Positions 1 to 6,812 of a stretch of DNA of 7,095 bases are shown here, piece after piece (positions within the stretch are counted from its first letter, which is position 1; every line of letters begins with the position of its first letter). The translations under genes were made by a program, and so were the position numbers. The notes under the pieces are model-generated. The model had not been told where the DNA came from. It worked only from the letters and a program-made list of their open reading frames with translations, and ran no database searches. The stretch is from Ruminococcaceae bacterium UBA5391 (GTDB lineage Bacteria > Bacillota > Clostridia > Oscillospirales > Acutalibacteraceae), in NCBI GenBank assembly GCA_002410755.1, contig DHOL01000011.1, positions 1 through 7,095 of the forward strand. Direction: 5' to 3'.

Positions 1-1576
1 TCACCGTATTTCTCAAATGCCTTAATAAACTGGCTGGCGCTATAATAGTCGATGTACGGTGCGCCTGCTGCGGTAGTATCACCAATGTTGGCAATGTAAA
101 TGTCGTTTAGAGAAAGCGGAACCAATCCATAGAACATCTTCTTGAATTTGACATTTTTGTATGGATTGCTTTCGATATTATCCTGCAATGGCTTGCCTTC
201 CGGAAGCTGGTAGCCGTCAAGGGCATCCGCTACATTCAGCCAGTTACTGAGCCACCCGTTATTGTAAAATGGTGACTCATACCCCTGCCCGTCGTGGTCA
301 ACTTCATTAACCAACAGCTCAGAAAAGTTTCCTGAATCAAATTTACCGCCGCTGCGGAACACATCATAAAGCCAGTTCTGAGTTTCAGGGTAATGGTCAA
401 GGATAACAGCCGCATACGCTACCGTTGCCTGGTGCATCCCTTCATTGCCATGAATCAGGCCCTTATTCCACGCCGGGACAATCTGACGCAGGACATTATC
501 CTCAAAATTCTTTACAATCCTGACGGGGTTCGTTTTATCCTGAACAGCAGACTGGGACTGCAAAAAGTTTTTCACACCGCTGTCCATGGTAAAGATGGCA
601 GGATAGACAGCATCAAACGCAAGCATGAACGAATCCGCATTTGCACATTCCCAAACACTGTTCATTACTTTTCCGACACCATCTACACCATTGACATAGC
701 CATCCTGCGCACGCCACTTGGTTAGGTCCATATCCTTGTAGACGTCCGCCATACGGTCGAGGATAACAATCAGCATATCGGCATATTTCTGCTCACCGGT
801 ATACAGATAAGCCTTTTTCAGGTTTTCCATTCCGCGTTTGACCGGGCCGTCCTCCCAGGCAAACCAGTGGTTGTAATCGGCAACCAGCGCATATTTAATC
901 CCGGTTTCCGGATCAACATATCCGAACCCGTCATCAACACCCCAACCCTTGTCGGTGGTGATACGTGCGATTGCCTTATCGGAAATGCCGGCCTCTTTCA
1001 GCTTCGCAAGCTGGGCATCGCTGAGCTTTTTACCATAGTAACGGTTAACGAGGTTGCCCTCTTCACCTTTGGCAATCAGCGCATCGTTATGGGCTTTGGC
1101 AAGCTTGGCATCGAACTCGCCATACTTGTTTAATCCGCCTTTGTAATAGTCCAGGAAATCATTTGTCGGGAATGCAAGACTCTCATCGCTTATGCCGCCC
1201 GAATCCTGTCCGGAATGCTGAGCATCTTCAGACTGGGATCCGCTGCCGTCCACACCAAGGCTGCAATCCGGGCAATACATTTTAAAGTCCAGTTTATCAT
1301 AGTTGATTTTCCATGGATAAATACCGGTATTATAGATTTTGCTCCCGCAGAGCGGACAACCATAGCTTTCATTGACTGAATAGGTTCGTGGCAGTCCCTG
1401 CGAAGTCAGCGACAGCCAGACATCATCATAACTGAAATCTTTAAGGAACTTGTCGGCAGCCGCAATGACGTTTGCACAATCTTTTTGAGCCCAGTCGTAT
1501 TTCTGAATATTTTCACGTGCATTGGCAACTTTTTGAGTGGTATAAATGGCACTCCGCGTCTTGCTAAGTTCGAGTT
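1..1576 (-). other. Heparinase II/III-like (alginate lyase superfamily) helical catalytic domain, N-terminal part
   Basis: Residues about 1520-2043 match the layout I know from large Firmicute heparinase II/III-family proteins. They start with an N-terminal helix ending KYDWAQ. A zinc-ribbon-like CPLCG...CPDC pair and FPTNDF-x-x-YY come next. The helical toroid follows, with AYLYTGEQKYAD...LDRMADVYKDMD, then HGNEG (N1896) and GYESPFY (Y1956). By analogy with heparinase II/III, an Asn or His and a Tyr from this half serve in uronate C5 proton abstraction. The assignment of N1896, H1900 and Y1956 as active-site residues is inference from motif position. The beta-sandwich with the remaining catalytic His is cut off by the window edge. 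Confidence 0.75.
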
Positions 1577-4500
1577 TCAGAATATCCGTAACCAGTTCGG
1601 TTGTAAAAGTATCGCCGCCAAACACAACGCTGATTTCAATTTTCAGGTTAGAGGCAGGTACCTTTGCAGCAAGCCGTTGATTAATCCACTGCACCGCATC
1701 CGGATTAGAGAATGCACAATTCATGGTAAACGGCAGATCGTCCACCGTGTCACCGTTTCCGAGTTTTGCCGTAAGAAGAATATCATCCGTATCGGTCTCA
1801 TAAAGCGGCGTTTTTGCCAGTTGGGCCGAGATACTGCGAACCGCAGTAACAGGAATGCTCAGACCTGCAATTTCCGTTTTGCCAAGAACCGGATAGGAAA
1901 CTTTCAGGTCTGCCGTGCCTTCATGCAATGCGGACAGCGTCAGGTGGCCACTTTTTTCTGTGGAGGTCGTTCCAGTGTCTCCGGAACTCAAAACAAACTG
2001 GGTACCATCCGGCAGGCTACTGGCGGAAACCGTACGGGTATTGCCTGTTGTGTCTGCTACACGGAACAGGACTTCCGCATTTTCACCTTTGATGAGGTAG
2101 CCGCGATCCAGGAAAGGTTGGATGCTTGTAATGATTGTCGTATCACTGACAATTAGGTCCACAGAGGTTTTTTTCGTCACACCGAGCAGCGTTGTTTCAG
2201 CCGTCAGCTCTGTGCGGCCGTCCTTGAGTGCATTCAGGTATGGAACACCGTTTTCTTCGGTCACGGCAAGAATATCGGGATCCGAAGAAGTATAAGTCGT
2301 AGTCCCACAGTCAAGCACTGCCTGACGGCCCGTATCCAGGTAGCCGGTAAGTTTCAGCGCATCAGAAAGCGCTACTTTGTCACCGGGTTTAAATCCGGTA
2401 CGGCCTTCCAGGGTAAGCCTATCCAGCTGCCCAACGGAAGAATCCGGCACTGCATTCGTAATCTGAACAGCCGGACCTGAAACATTCCAGCCAAGTCCAG
2501 AAAATGTTTTGGAAGTGTCATTGAATTCCTGATCCGTAGTAATGACCGCCTGGCCGTCCCGCATCTGTACAACACGGATATTGTCATAATAGGCATCGCC
2601 TGTACTGACATCATTCCATGTTGTATCGCCAAACCAGCCGAGCGCCGGAAGCTTAATCAAGTTGCGGGGAACCCAATAGTTGCCGTTATCCAGCGCAAAT
2701 GGAACGCCATTCATATAGAAAGACATCTTGTTCCCTTTGAACCGGAACGTAAAATTATACCATGTATCGGGCTTCAGGTCATCAGTTATCGTAACCGGTG
2801 CATTAAGGCCACAGTACAGGTGCAGGGTCTTCCCTGTTTGCAGGATAGCGGGCTCCAGATAGCCTTTCTGGCCGGAAACGCCGTCAGTATCATAGCTATA
2901 CCATGTATAGTAATTATACATCTTGGCCCAAGACGGGTATTTATAATCGAAGCTGACAAAATACTCGTCGGCGGTAATTGCCTCGGAATTTTTCAGCATA
3001 CGCTGAACTTCTCCGGCGGTGTTACCGCGCCCGTCACCGGTTTGCAGGCAAGCGCCATTTACAGTAAAGGAAACCGTAGATTCCTGCGCTGCGTCGTTTA
3101 ACTGATAGGAAATCGTGATTTTGGAAGTGCCTGGTTCCAAGGCATTCAGATACCATTCACCATTTTCCTGATTTGCAGCAATGACATCAGGTCTGCTGCT
3201 CGTCACAGAGAAGCCGGTAATATTGGAGGCTTTGATGCGCTCAGAAGCACCGTTGCTGTACTGCTGCTTCAGGATAAGCTCTGTGTTATCACCGGCAGAT
3301 AGGGCTGTACTCTGATTGGCAACCGAAATGGAAACCGGCTTTAAACTGCTGTCTACATAAAGTGTAAAATTTGCAGTTTTTACAGCACCAAGCAAATCAT
3401 AAGAGGCCGTAATAACAGCTTTACCCTTATTTTTAATTTCAAAAGCGGGCTTGCCGTTCTGTTCTGTTACCGTCACTGCATCTGGGTTGGAAGAAGTGTA
3501 GGTAACTACTCCAAGCCCCGCTGCAACAGGAACACCACTGCTTAGAATGCCGGAAAGCGCAACCACGTCTTCTGCTGATTTTATGCCTGCGTTTTCCGCA
3601 AAGACACTCTGGAGCGTTTCAGCCTGCACAGAAGTAAGTTCTGCGGGCTTGGTATTCTGAGGCGGATTGGCATAGGAAACTTCCCCGGCTGTTGTCCAGC
3701 CGAGGTTTGAAAGCGAACTGCCGGTATTAAAGTTTTCCTCATAAAGGATTTTGTTGTTTTCAATAATCCGCACATTATCATAGAAGCAGTTCTTATTGAC
3801 TCCGCCATTGGAAGTGTCACCCCATGGGCCAAGCTTTGCAAGCTGCCCGGCCGCTGGCATTGTCCAGGAATCCGCGCCATTGATTTTCTGAAGGACACCG
3901 TTAATCCAGAAACTGAACTGACCATTATTAAACCGAAATACAAAATGATGCCAAACGCCATATTTCAGGACACCGGTCAGTTTGGCAGTTGAATTTCCGC
4001 AAAGGACCTGGATATCATTGTTGATCTGCTGAATACGCGGGCCAACCTGCTTGCCGTCCTTGTCAAACGCATAAAAGATATCTAGGTAGGTAGCCTGCTC
4101 TGGCATATAGTCAAAGCTGACGGTATAATCAGAGCCTGTTGGAATTTCATTGGATTTCAGCATCCGCCACATACAACCATAGCTTGCTGTCGGCGTGCTC
4201 AGTTCCACAGCGTTCCCATCGCCGACTATCAGCCCCGTGCTTCCGGTTGCCGTAGTGCCATGGTACTTGGCGGACACATTAATGGTAGCAGAACCGGATT
4301 TTAGGAAACTGAATTCACCGGTTTTACTGTCTACCGAAACAACGGACGGATCAGAAGAAGTGTAAGAAAGTTCGCACATTCCGCCCGGAATGGAATTTCC
4401 GTTTGTAAGGTTTGCAGTTACTTTCAGTGCTTGATCGGCAGACAAAACAGAGCCGACGCCAAACAGCATACGGCCGGATGATACCGTCAGGCCGGTCAAG

Positions 4501-6131
4501 GAAGACAGTGCACAGTTAACTGGAACCGGAGAGTAACCGGCGGTCTCGCCACCTGTTGTCCATCCAAGATCTGAAAGGCTTGTGTTATCATCAAAAGTCT
4601 GGAATGTTGTAGTTTTATGATTCTGCACAACGGTGAAATTGTCGAACTCGCCGGTACCGTCATCCCAACTACTTGAGGTGTCACCCAAAGGGCCAACCTT
4701 TTGGATGACTTTTCCGCATGGAACCGTATACTTCAGTGAATCCTGCAATAGTTTTCCATTGATGTACAGTTCAAAACTCGTACCGCTGATATGGACAGTG
4801 ATATTGGTCCACTTGCTGAAATCATATCCGTCCAGGAACAGGTTGGTAACGCCATCAGTAAGCCGAAGCTGTGTCCCACGCTGATAGATTTTCGGACCGA
4901 ACTGTTTGCCGTCCGCATCCTGAGCATACCAGATATTGAAGTTGCGGTTAGCACGGTTTTCTTCATTGCGGTAATCGTAACTGATATAGTAATCGGAAGT
5001 TGTAATTGCTTCCTCGCCGGCCAGCTGCTTGGTTGCATAACCGCTATTGGAAGTTTCGCTGCCCAAGCGCAGAGAATTGCCGGGGGACACAGTAAATTCC
5101 ACCGGTTGTGATATTGCTTTGCTGCCAAGGTATTCGGCATTCAGTGTTAAGTTACAGCTCCCGGCAGAAAGGAACGTTACGCTTTGTCCGTCTTCGGATA
5201 CCGATGCCACTTTGGGATCGGAAGAAGATGCAACAAACTTTACCATTCCATCTACCGCCGCAAAACCGGAGGATGTCATACAGACTGTCTGAAACAGATC
5301 GGAAATTTTATGGGTTTCACCGGTCCTGAAAGACGTCTGGGAAGCTGTTGCTTCCACGGAACTCAGCTGCATGGCTGAATGGTCGTTAGCATGGTCCAGA
5401 GAGAAGGCATCATCCTGCTTGATTGCTCCGCCATTATCATAAAAACTGGTAACCCATCCTTTCGCTTTGTAATCATCCAGGGTATTGGTGCCGTCAAAGT
5501 TTTCCTGCCAGGTAACGGCCCCATTTTCCGTTAAAGTCAGGTTATCATAGTATCCATACTCATCGTACCAGCCACTGGTCTCATCGCCGAAAGTACCGAA
5601 CGTATCCGGGACGGCACCGTCAGCTACCTGATAAGCGTACTCTTTTCCGTCTTTTTTAATGGGAACTCCATTGACATAAATTCTTGCAGTACCATTCTGA
5701 ACTTCAACGTCAAAATGGACCCATTGATTTGCGGTAAAAATATTGGTGATGTCAAATTGGGTTCCGCTTGGTTCCTTAACACGAAGATTTGCACCACGGC
5801 GAATCAACTGCGGCAGAACATCTATCGTGTTGTTCTTTCCCCGTGCACGGAAAACACTAAGGCCACTATTCACAATATTGGGCGCCATGTAGTCCAAACT
5901 GAGGTAATAATTCTGTGCAGTAACTTTAATGGGGACTCTCGCCCACGCATACCGTTGAATTGAGCCATCTGTAGTACTAAGATTTTCGATAGTTCCAATT
6001 CGCAAGCAGCGTCCATATGACGATGTCCCGGATGACTGGGTATCTGCAAAGGCTCTGACTGGGACAAGAGAAAGGACCATCAGTCCTGCCAAAACCGAAG
6101 CCAGCCATCTGCTAGATTTTCCCCTTTTCAT
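1..6131 (-). CDS. Giant secreted multimodular LamG/Ig-like protein with heparinase II/III-like polysaccharide lyase domain (3' end outside window)
   Basis: An open frame of 2043 codons runs off the left edge without a stop. The ATG at 6129-6131 is chosen because AAGGAGGAG lies 10 nt upstream and a signal peptide follows: basic MKRGKSSR, a hydrophobic core to about residue 25, and a likely cut after AFA (residue 29). Approximate modules by residue: LamG-like 38-230, Ig-like 257-350, LamG 352-530, Ig 541-637, LamG 640-817, Ig 829-929, Ig 930-1025, LamG 1026-1220, Ig 1234-1330, Ig 1331-1429, degenerate Ig 1430-1512, then from about 1520 a lyase-type helical domain. The lyase part shows NARENIQKYDW, CPLCG and CPDC (C1592, C1595, C1620, C1623), FPTNDFLDYY (from 1654), NHWFAWEDG (from 1754), YLYTGEQKYAD, HGNEGMHQ (from 1894) and DGQGYESPFY (ending at Y1956). 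By family knowledge, heparinase II/III-type enzymes cleave uronate polysaccharides by beta-elimination, using Asn/His and Tyr of this toroid plus a His in the following beta-sandwich, which is not visible here. Export is expected; substrate and surface attachment are unknown. Alternative readings are an alginate, hyaluronan or other PL12/15/17/21-like lyase. Confidence 0.9.
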   Translation of the reverse strand, partial: MKRGKSSRWLASVLAGLMVLSLVPVRAFADTQSSGTSSYGRCLRIGTIENLSTTDGSIQRYAWARVPIKVTAQNYYLSLDYMAPNIVNSGLSVFRARGKNNTIDVLPQLIRRGANLRVKEPSGTQFDITNIFTANQWVHFDVEVQNGTARIYVNGVPIKKDGKEYAYQVADGAVPDTFGTFGDETSGWYDEYGYYDNLTLTENGAVTWQENFDGTNTLDDYKAKGWVTSFYDNGGAIKQDDAFSLDHANDHSAMQLSSVEATASQTSFRTGETHKISDLFQTVCMTSSGFAAVDGMVKFVASSSDPKVASVSEDGQSVTFLSAGSCNLTLNAEYLGSKAISQPVEFTVSPGNSLRLGSETSNSGYATKQLAGEEAITTSDYYISYDYRNEENRANRNFNIWYAQDADGKQFGPKIYQRGTQLRLTDGVTNLFLDGYDFSKWTNITVHISGTSFELYINGKLLQDSLKYTVPCGKVIQKVGPLGDTSSSWDDGTGEFDNFTVVQNHKTTTFQTFDDNTSLSDLGWTTGGETAGYSPVPVNCALSSLTGLTVSSGRMLFGVGSVLSADQALKVTANLTNGNSIPGGMCELSYTSSDPSVVSVDSKTGEFSFLKSGSATINVSAKYHGTTATGSTGLIVGDGNAVELSTPTASYGCMWRMLKSNEIPTGSDYTVSFDYMPEQATYLDIFYAFDKDGKQVGPRIQQINNDIQVLCGNSTAKLTGVLKYGVWHHFVFRFNNGQFSFWINGVLQKINGADSWTMPAAGQLAKLGPWGDTSNGGVNKNCFYDNVRIIENNKILYEENFNTGSSLSNLGWTTAGEVSYANPPQNTKPAELTSVQAETLQSVFAENAGIKSAEDVVALSGILSSGVPVAAGLGVVTYTSSNPDAVTVTEQNGKPAFEIKNKGKAVITASYDLLGAVKTANFTLYVDSSLKPVSISVANQSTALSAGDNTELILKQQYSNGASERIKASNITGFSVTSSRPDVIAANQENGEWYLNALEPGTSKITISYQLNDAAQESTVSFTVNGACLQTGDGRGNTAGEVQRMLKNSEAITADEYFVSFDYKYPSWAKMYNYYTWYSYDTDGVSGQKGYLEPAILQTGKTLHLYCGLNAPVTITDDLKPDTWYNFTFRFKGNKMSFYMNGVPFALDNGNYWVPRNLIKLPALGWFGDTTWNDVSTGDAYYDNIRVVQMRDGQAVITTDQEFNDTSKTFSGLGWNVSGPAVQITNAVPDSSVGQLDRLTLEGRTGFKPGDKVALSDALKLTGYLDTGRQAVLDCGTTTYTSSDPDILAVTEENGVPYLNALKDGRTELTAETTLLGVTKKTSVDLIVSDTTIITSIQPFLDRGYLIKGENAEVLFRVADTTGNTRTVSASSLPDGTQFVLSSGDTGTTSTEKSGHLTLSALHEGTADLKVSYPVLGKTEIAGLSIPVTAVRSISAQLAKTPLYETDTDDILLTAKLGNGDTVDDLPFTMNCAFSNPDAVQWINQRLAAKVPASNLKIEISVVFGGDTFTTELVTDILKLELSKTRSAIYTTQKVANARENIQKYDWAQKDCANVIAAADKFLKDFSYDDVWLSLTSQGLPRTYSVNESYGCPLCGSKIYNTGIYPWKINYDKLDFKMYCPDCSLGVDGSGSQSEDAQHSGQDSGGISDESLAFPTNDFLDYYKGGLNKYGEFDAKLAKAHNDALIAKGEEGNLVNRYYGKKLSDAQLAKLKEAGISDKAIARITTDKGWGVDDGFGYVDPETGIKYALVADYNHWFAWEDGPVKRGMENLKKAYLYTGEQKYADMLIVILDRMADVYKDMDLTKWRAQDGYVNGVDGVGKVMNSVWECANADSFMLAFDAVYPAIFTMDSGVKNFLQSQSAVQDKTNPVRIVKNFEDNVLRQIVPAWNKGLIHGNEGMHQATVAYAAVILDHYPETQNWLYDVFRSGGKFDSGNFSELLVNEVDHDGQGYESPFYNNGWLSNWLNVADALDGYQLPEGKPLQDNIESNPYKNVKFKKMFYGLVPLSLNDIYIANIGDTTAAGAPYIDYYSASQFIKAFEKYG
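1261..1358 (-). other. Zinc-ribbon-like CxxC-(24)-CxxC insertion in the lyase domain
   Basis: Cysteines C1592 and C1595 (CPLCG) and C1620 and C1623 (CPDC) bracket a 24-residue segment containing the YPWK motif that commonly sits between such pairs in heparinase-like proteins. Four such cysteines are typical of a structural zinc knuckle pair. The last knuckle reads CPDCS rather than the usual CPxCG. Zinc binding is inferred. Confidence 0.6.
1845..6020 (-). repeat. Intragenic tandem array of LamG-like and Ig-like modules
   Basis: Four diverged copies of a LamG/concanavalin-like unit share an opening with D-Y-Y/D-Y-x-x-S-F/Y/L-D-Y, a central W-x-x-F/I, then I/Y-x-N/M-N-G-V/K. They close with G-x-x-G-D-T/E, Y/F-D-N and a final G-W-(T/N/V). 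The G-D pair sits at residues 182-183, 483-484, 771-772 and 1168-1169. Between and after them are Ig-like units with the bacterial Ig signature T-S-S-(D/N/R)-P followed by G-x-(A/V)-x-(I/L). The GD-to-GD spacing is 301, 288 and 397 residues; the last is longer because two Ig modules separate LamG3 from LamG4. LamG folds in secreted enzymes often bind glycans and Ig folds often act as spacers. That role is inferred here. Confidence 0.8.
6045..6131 (-). other. Signal peptide of the giant lyase-like protein
   Basis: Residues 1-29 have a positively charged start (K2, R3, K5, R8), a hydrophobic stretch WLASVLAGLMVLSLVPV and a small-residue end R-A-F-A before D30-T31. This fits type I signal peptidase cleavage after A29. 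There is no lipobox cysteine, so the protein is not predicted to be a lipoprotein. The cleavage position is inferred from the A-x-A pattern. Confidence 0.85.
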
Positions 6132-6141
6132 AACTGCTGTT

Positions 6142-6150
6142 CTCCTCCTT
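6142..6150 (-). promoter_or_regulatory. Ribosome binding site of the giant lyase-like gene
   Basis: AAGGAGGAG on the minus strand is almost fully complementary to the 16S anti-Shine-Dalgarno end. It stands 10 nt before the ATG at 6131 and fixes the start, because the signal peptide begins there. Confidence 0.9.
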
Positions 6151-6280
6151 CAAATTTATTCCGTAACTGTTAATCAGTCATTTCTGCTGTCTTTTCCCCT
6201 CCTTTCTAAAAGCCAGGCAATCCATTATAAAAATATAAAAGTGTAAAGGCCTAACAAAGGGATAGTGCTCCAAAAAGCCA

Positions 6281-6298
6281 GAAAGTGCAGCACCTTTC
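6281..6298 (-). other. Small hairpin in the proposed leader
   Basis: The minus-strand RNA GAAAGGUGCUGCACUUUC folds as GAAA/UUUC plus GUG/CAC with one bulged G and a CUG loop. It has no following U run, so it is not a terminator. A regulatory role is only a possibility. Confidence 0.25.
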
Positions 6299-6378
6299 TT
6301 CGCTACACTTATCAAAACTAAATCCAACACCATTCCATGCAGAAAATCCCGGCTATTTATATTTCTAAGCATTAAATT

Positions 6379-6404
6379 AAAGTGGCACAGCCATTTTCAA
6401 CTTT
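6379..6404 (-). other. Bulged hairpin in the proposed leader
   Basis: On the minus strand, AAAGU pairs with ACUUU and GGC with GCC around a UGU loop, with a one-sided 7-nt bulge (UGAAAAU). It lies about 190 nt after the proposed transcription start. No riboswitch class is recognised and it may be chance. Confidence 0.2.
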
Positions 6405-6589
6405 CGTCGATATGTTGCCATTTTACCCTTTATTCGGTTAGTTTGGTCTTTGCACAATTTACCCTTAGCCTAACACTCCGGGAAAACACATTTACTTTAG
6501 CTAACTAATATGTATTAAAAAGTCACTGTTGTTTTTGCAGCTCTAAGCATCTTTTAAGGCCACATACTATTGCAACACGTTATCATTGC

Positions 6590-6624
6590 TTTTGTGAAAT
6601 TTATACACAAAATACAAGTTGTGT
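6590..6624. promoter_or_regulatory. Interleaved inverted repeats over the candidate promoter (possible operator)
   Basis: TTTTGTG (6590-6596) is the reverse complement of CACAAAA (6606-6612). ACACAA (6605-6610) is also the reverse complement of TTGTGT (6619-6624). These arms flank the proposed -10 box and fill the spacer, a typical place for a repressor or activator site. No regulator family is recognised. Confidence 0.3.
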
Positions 6625-6627
6625 CAC
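6600..6627 (-). promoter_or_regulatory. Candidate sigma-A promoter for the giant gene
   Basis: On the minus strand GTGACA (6622-6627) and TATAAA (6600-6605) each match the -35 and -10 consensus at five of six bases, with a 16-bp spacer. Transcription would start near 6592 and leave a 5' leader of about 460 nt before the ATG. It is the best-spaced pair I found in the gap, but the region is AT-rich and chance matches are possible. Confidence 0.4.
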
Positions 6628-6759
6628 TAAATAATACGCAAATAACGAAATAATTGTATAGCTTTTTTATTCTTTCATTTTTATTCTAAAGAACGAATGC
6701 AAAAAGATTTACAAAACCAGTTTAAGAACGAAGAATACCTCTAAAGTTTTAAAGACAGC

Positions 6760-6800
6760 AAAGTGCCTGTCCGATTTTATGAAAATCGGACAGGCACTTT
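6760..6800 (-). terminator. Intrinsic terminator hairpin after the sortase-type surface protein gene
   Basis: AAAGTGCCTGTCCGATTTT (6760-6778) and its perfect reverse complement (6782-6800) form a 19-bp stem with a 3-nt loop. The hairpin begins 12 nt after the TAA of the gene at the right edge. On the minus strand the stem ends in UUU followed by GCUGUCUUU, a weak U tract. On the plus strand it ends in five T, so it could stop transcription in either direction. Confidence 0.85.
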
Positions 6801-6812
6801 TTAAAAAACAGA

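Larger units (their letters stand above)
6132..6759. other. AT-rich intergenic and probable 5' leader region without a convincing gene
   Basis: This gap of about 630 bp has frequent stops in all frames and no open frame with a ribosome binding site and recognisable product. It contains the candidate promoter and inverted repeats near 6590-6627, two short hairpins (6281-6298 and 6379-6404), two similar Shine-Dalgarno segments near the downstream gene, and otherwise AT-rich sequence. I recognise no tRNA, known riboswitch or insertion sequence in it. Confidence 0.7.

Noticed and set aside
1485..2156. A 223-codon plus-strand open frame
   Set aside because: It lies antisense inside the well-supported giant gene, is rich in Cys, Arg and Asn without any recognisable motif, and has no convincing ribosome binding site. 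The other plus-strand frames inside 1-6131 are the same kind of shadow.
6224..6229. A perfect TATAAT on the minus strand near the giant gene
   Set aside because: No acceptable -35 box lies 16-18 bp upstream; TTTACA is only 12 bp away. The 6600-6627 pair is better spaced, although this could still be a secondary start.
6178..6372. A 64-codon minus-strand frame in the intergenic region
   Set aside because: No Shine-Dalgarno precedes its ATG, the product has no recognisable motif, and it spans AT-rich sequence and a hairpin. It is more likely untranslated leader.
6382..6398. TGGCAC resembling a sigma-54 -24 element on the plus strand
   Set aside because: The required GC at -12 is missing and no plus-strand gene follows.
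6426..6457. Minus-strand GCAAAGACC segment recalling a cyclic-di-GMP riboswitch core
   Set aside because: The surrounding conserved stems and the second conserved stretch of that class are not present.
6571..6585. Sequence around ACGTTATCA resembling a catabolite-responsive (cre) site
   Set aside because: Only one half matches the consensus; the TG start and an inner A are missing.
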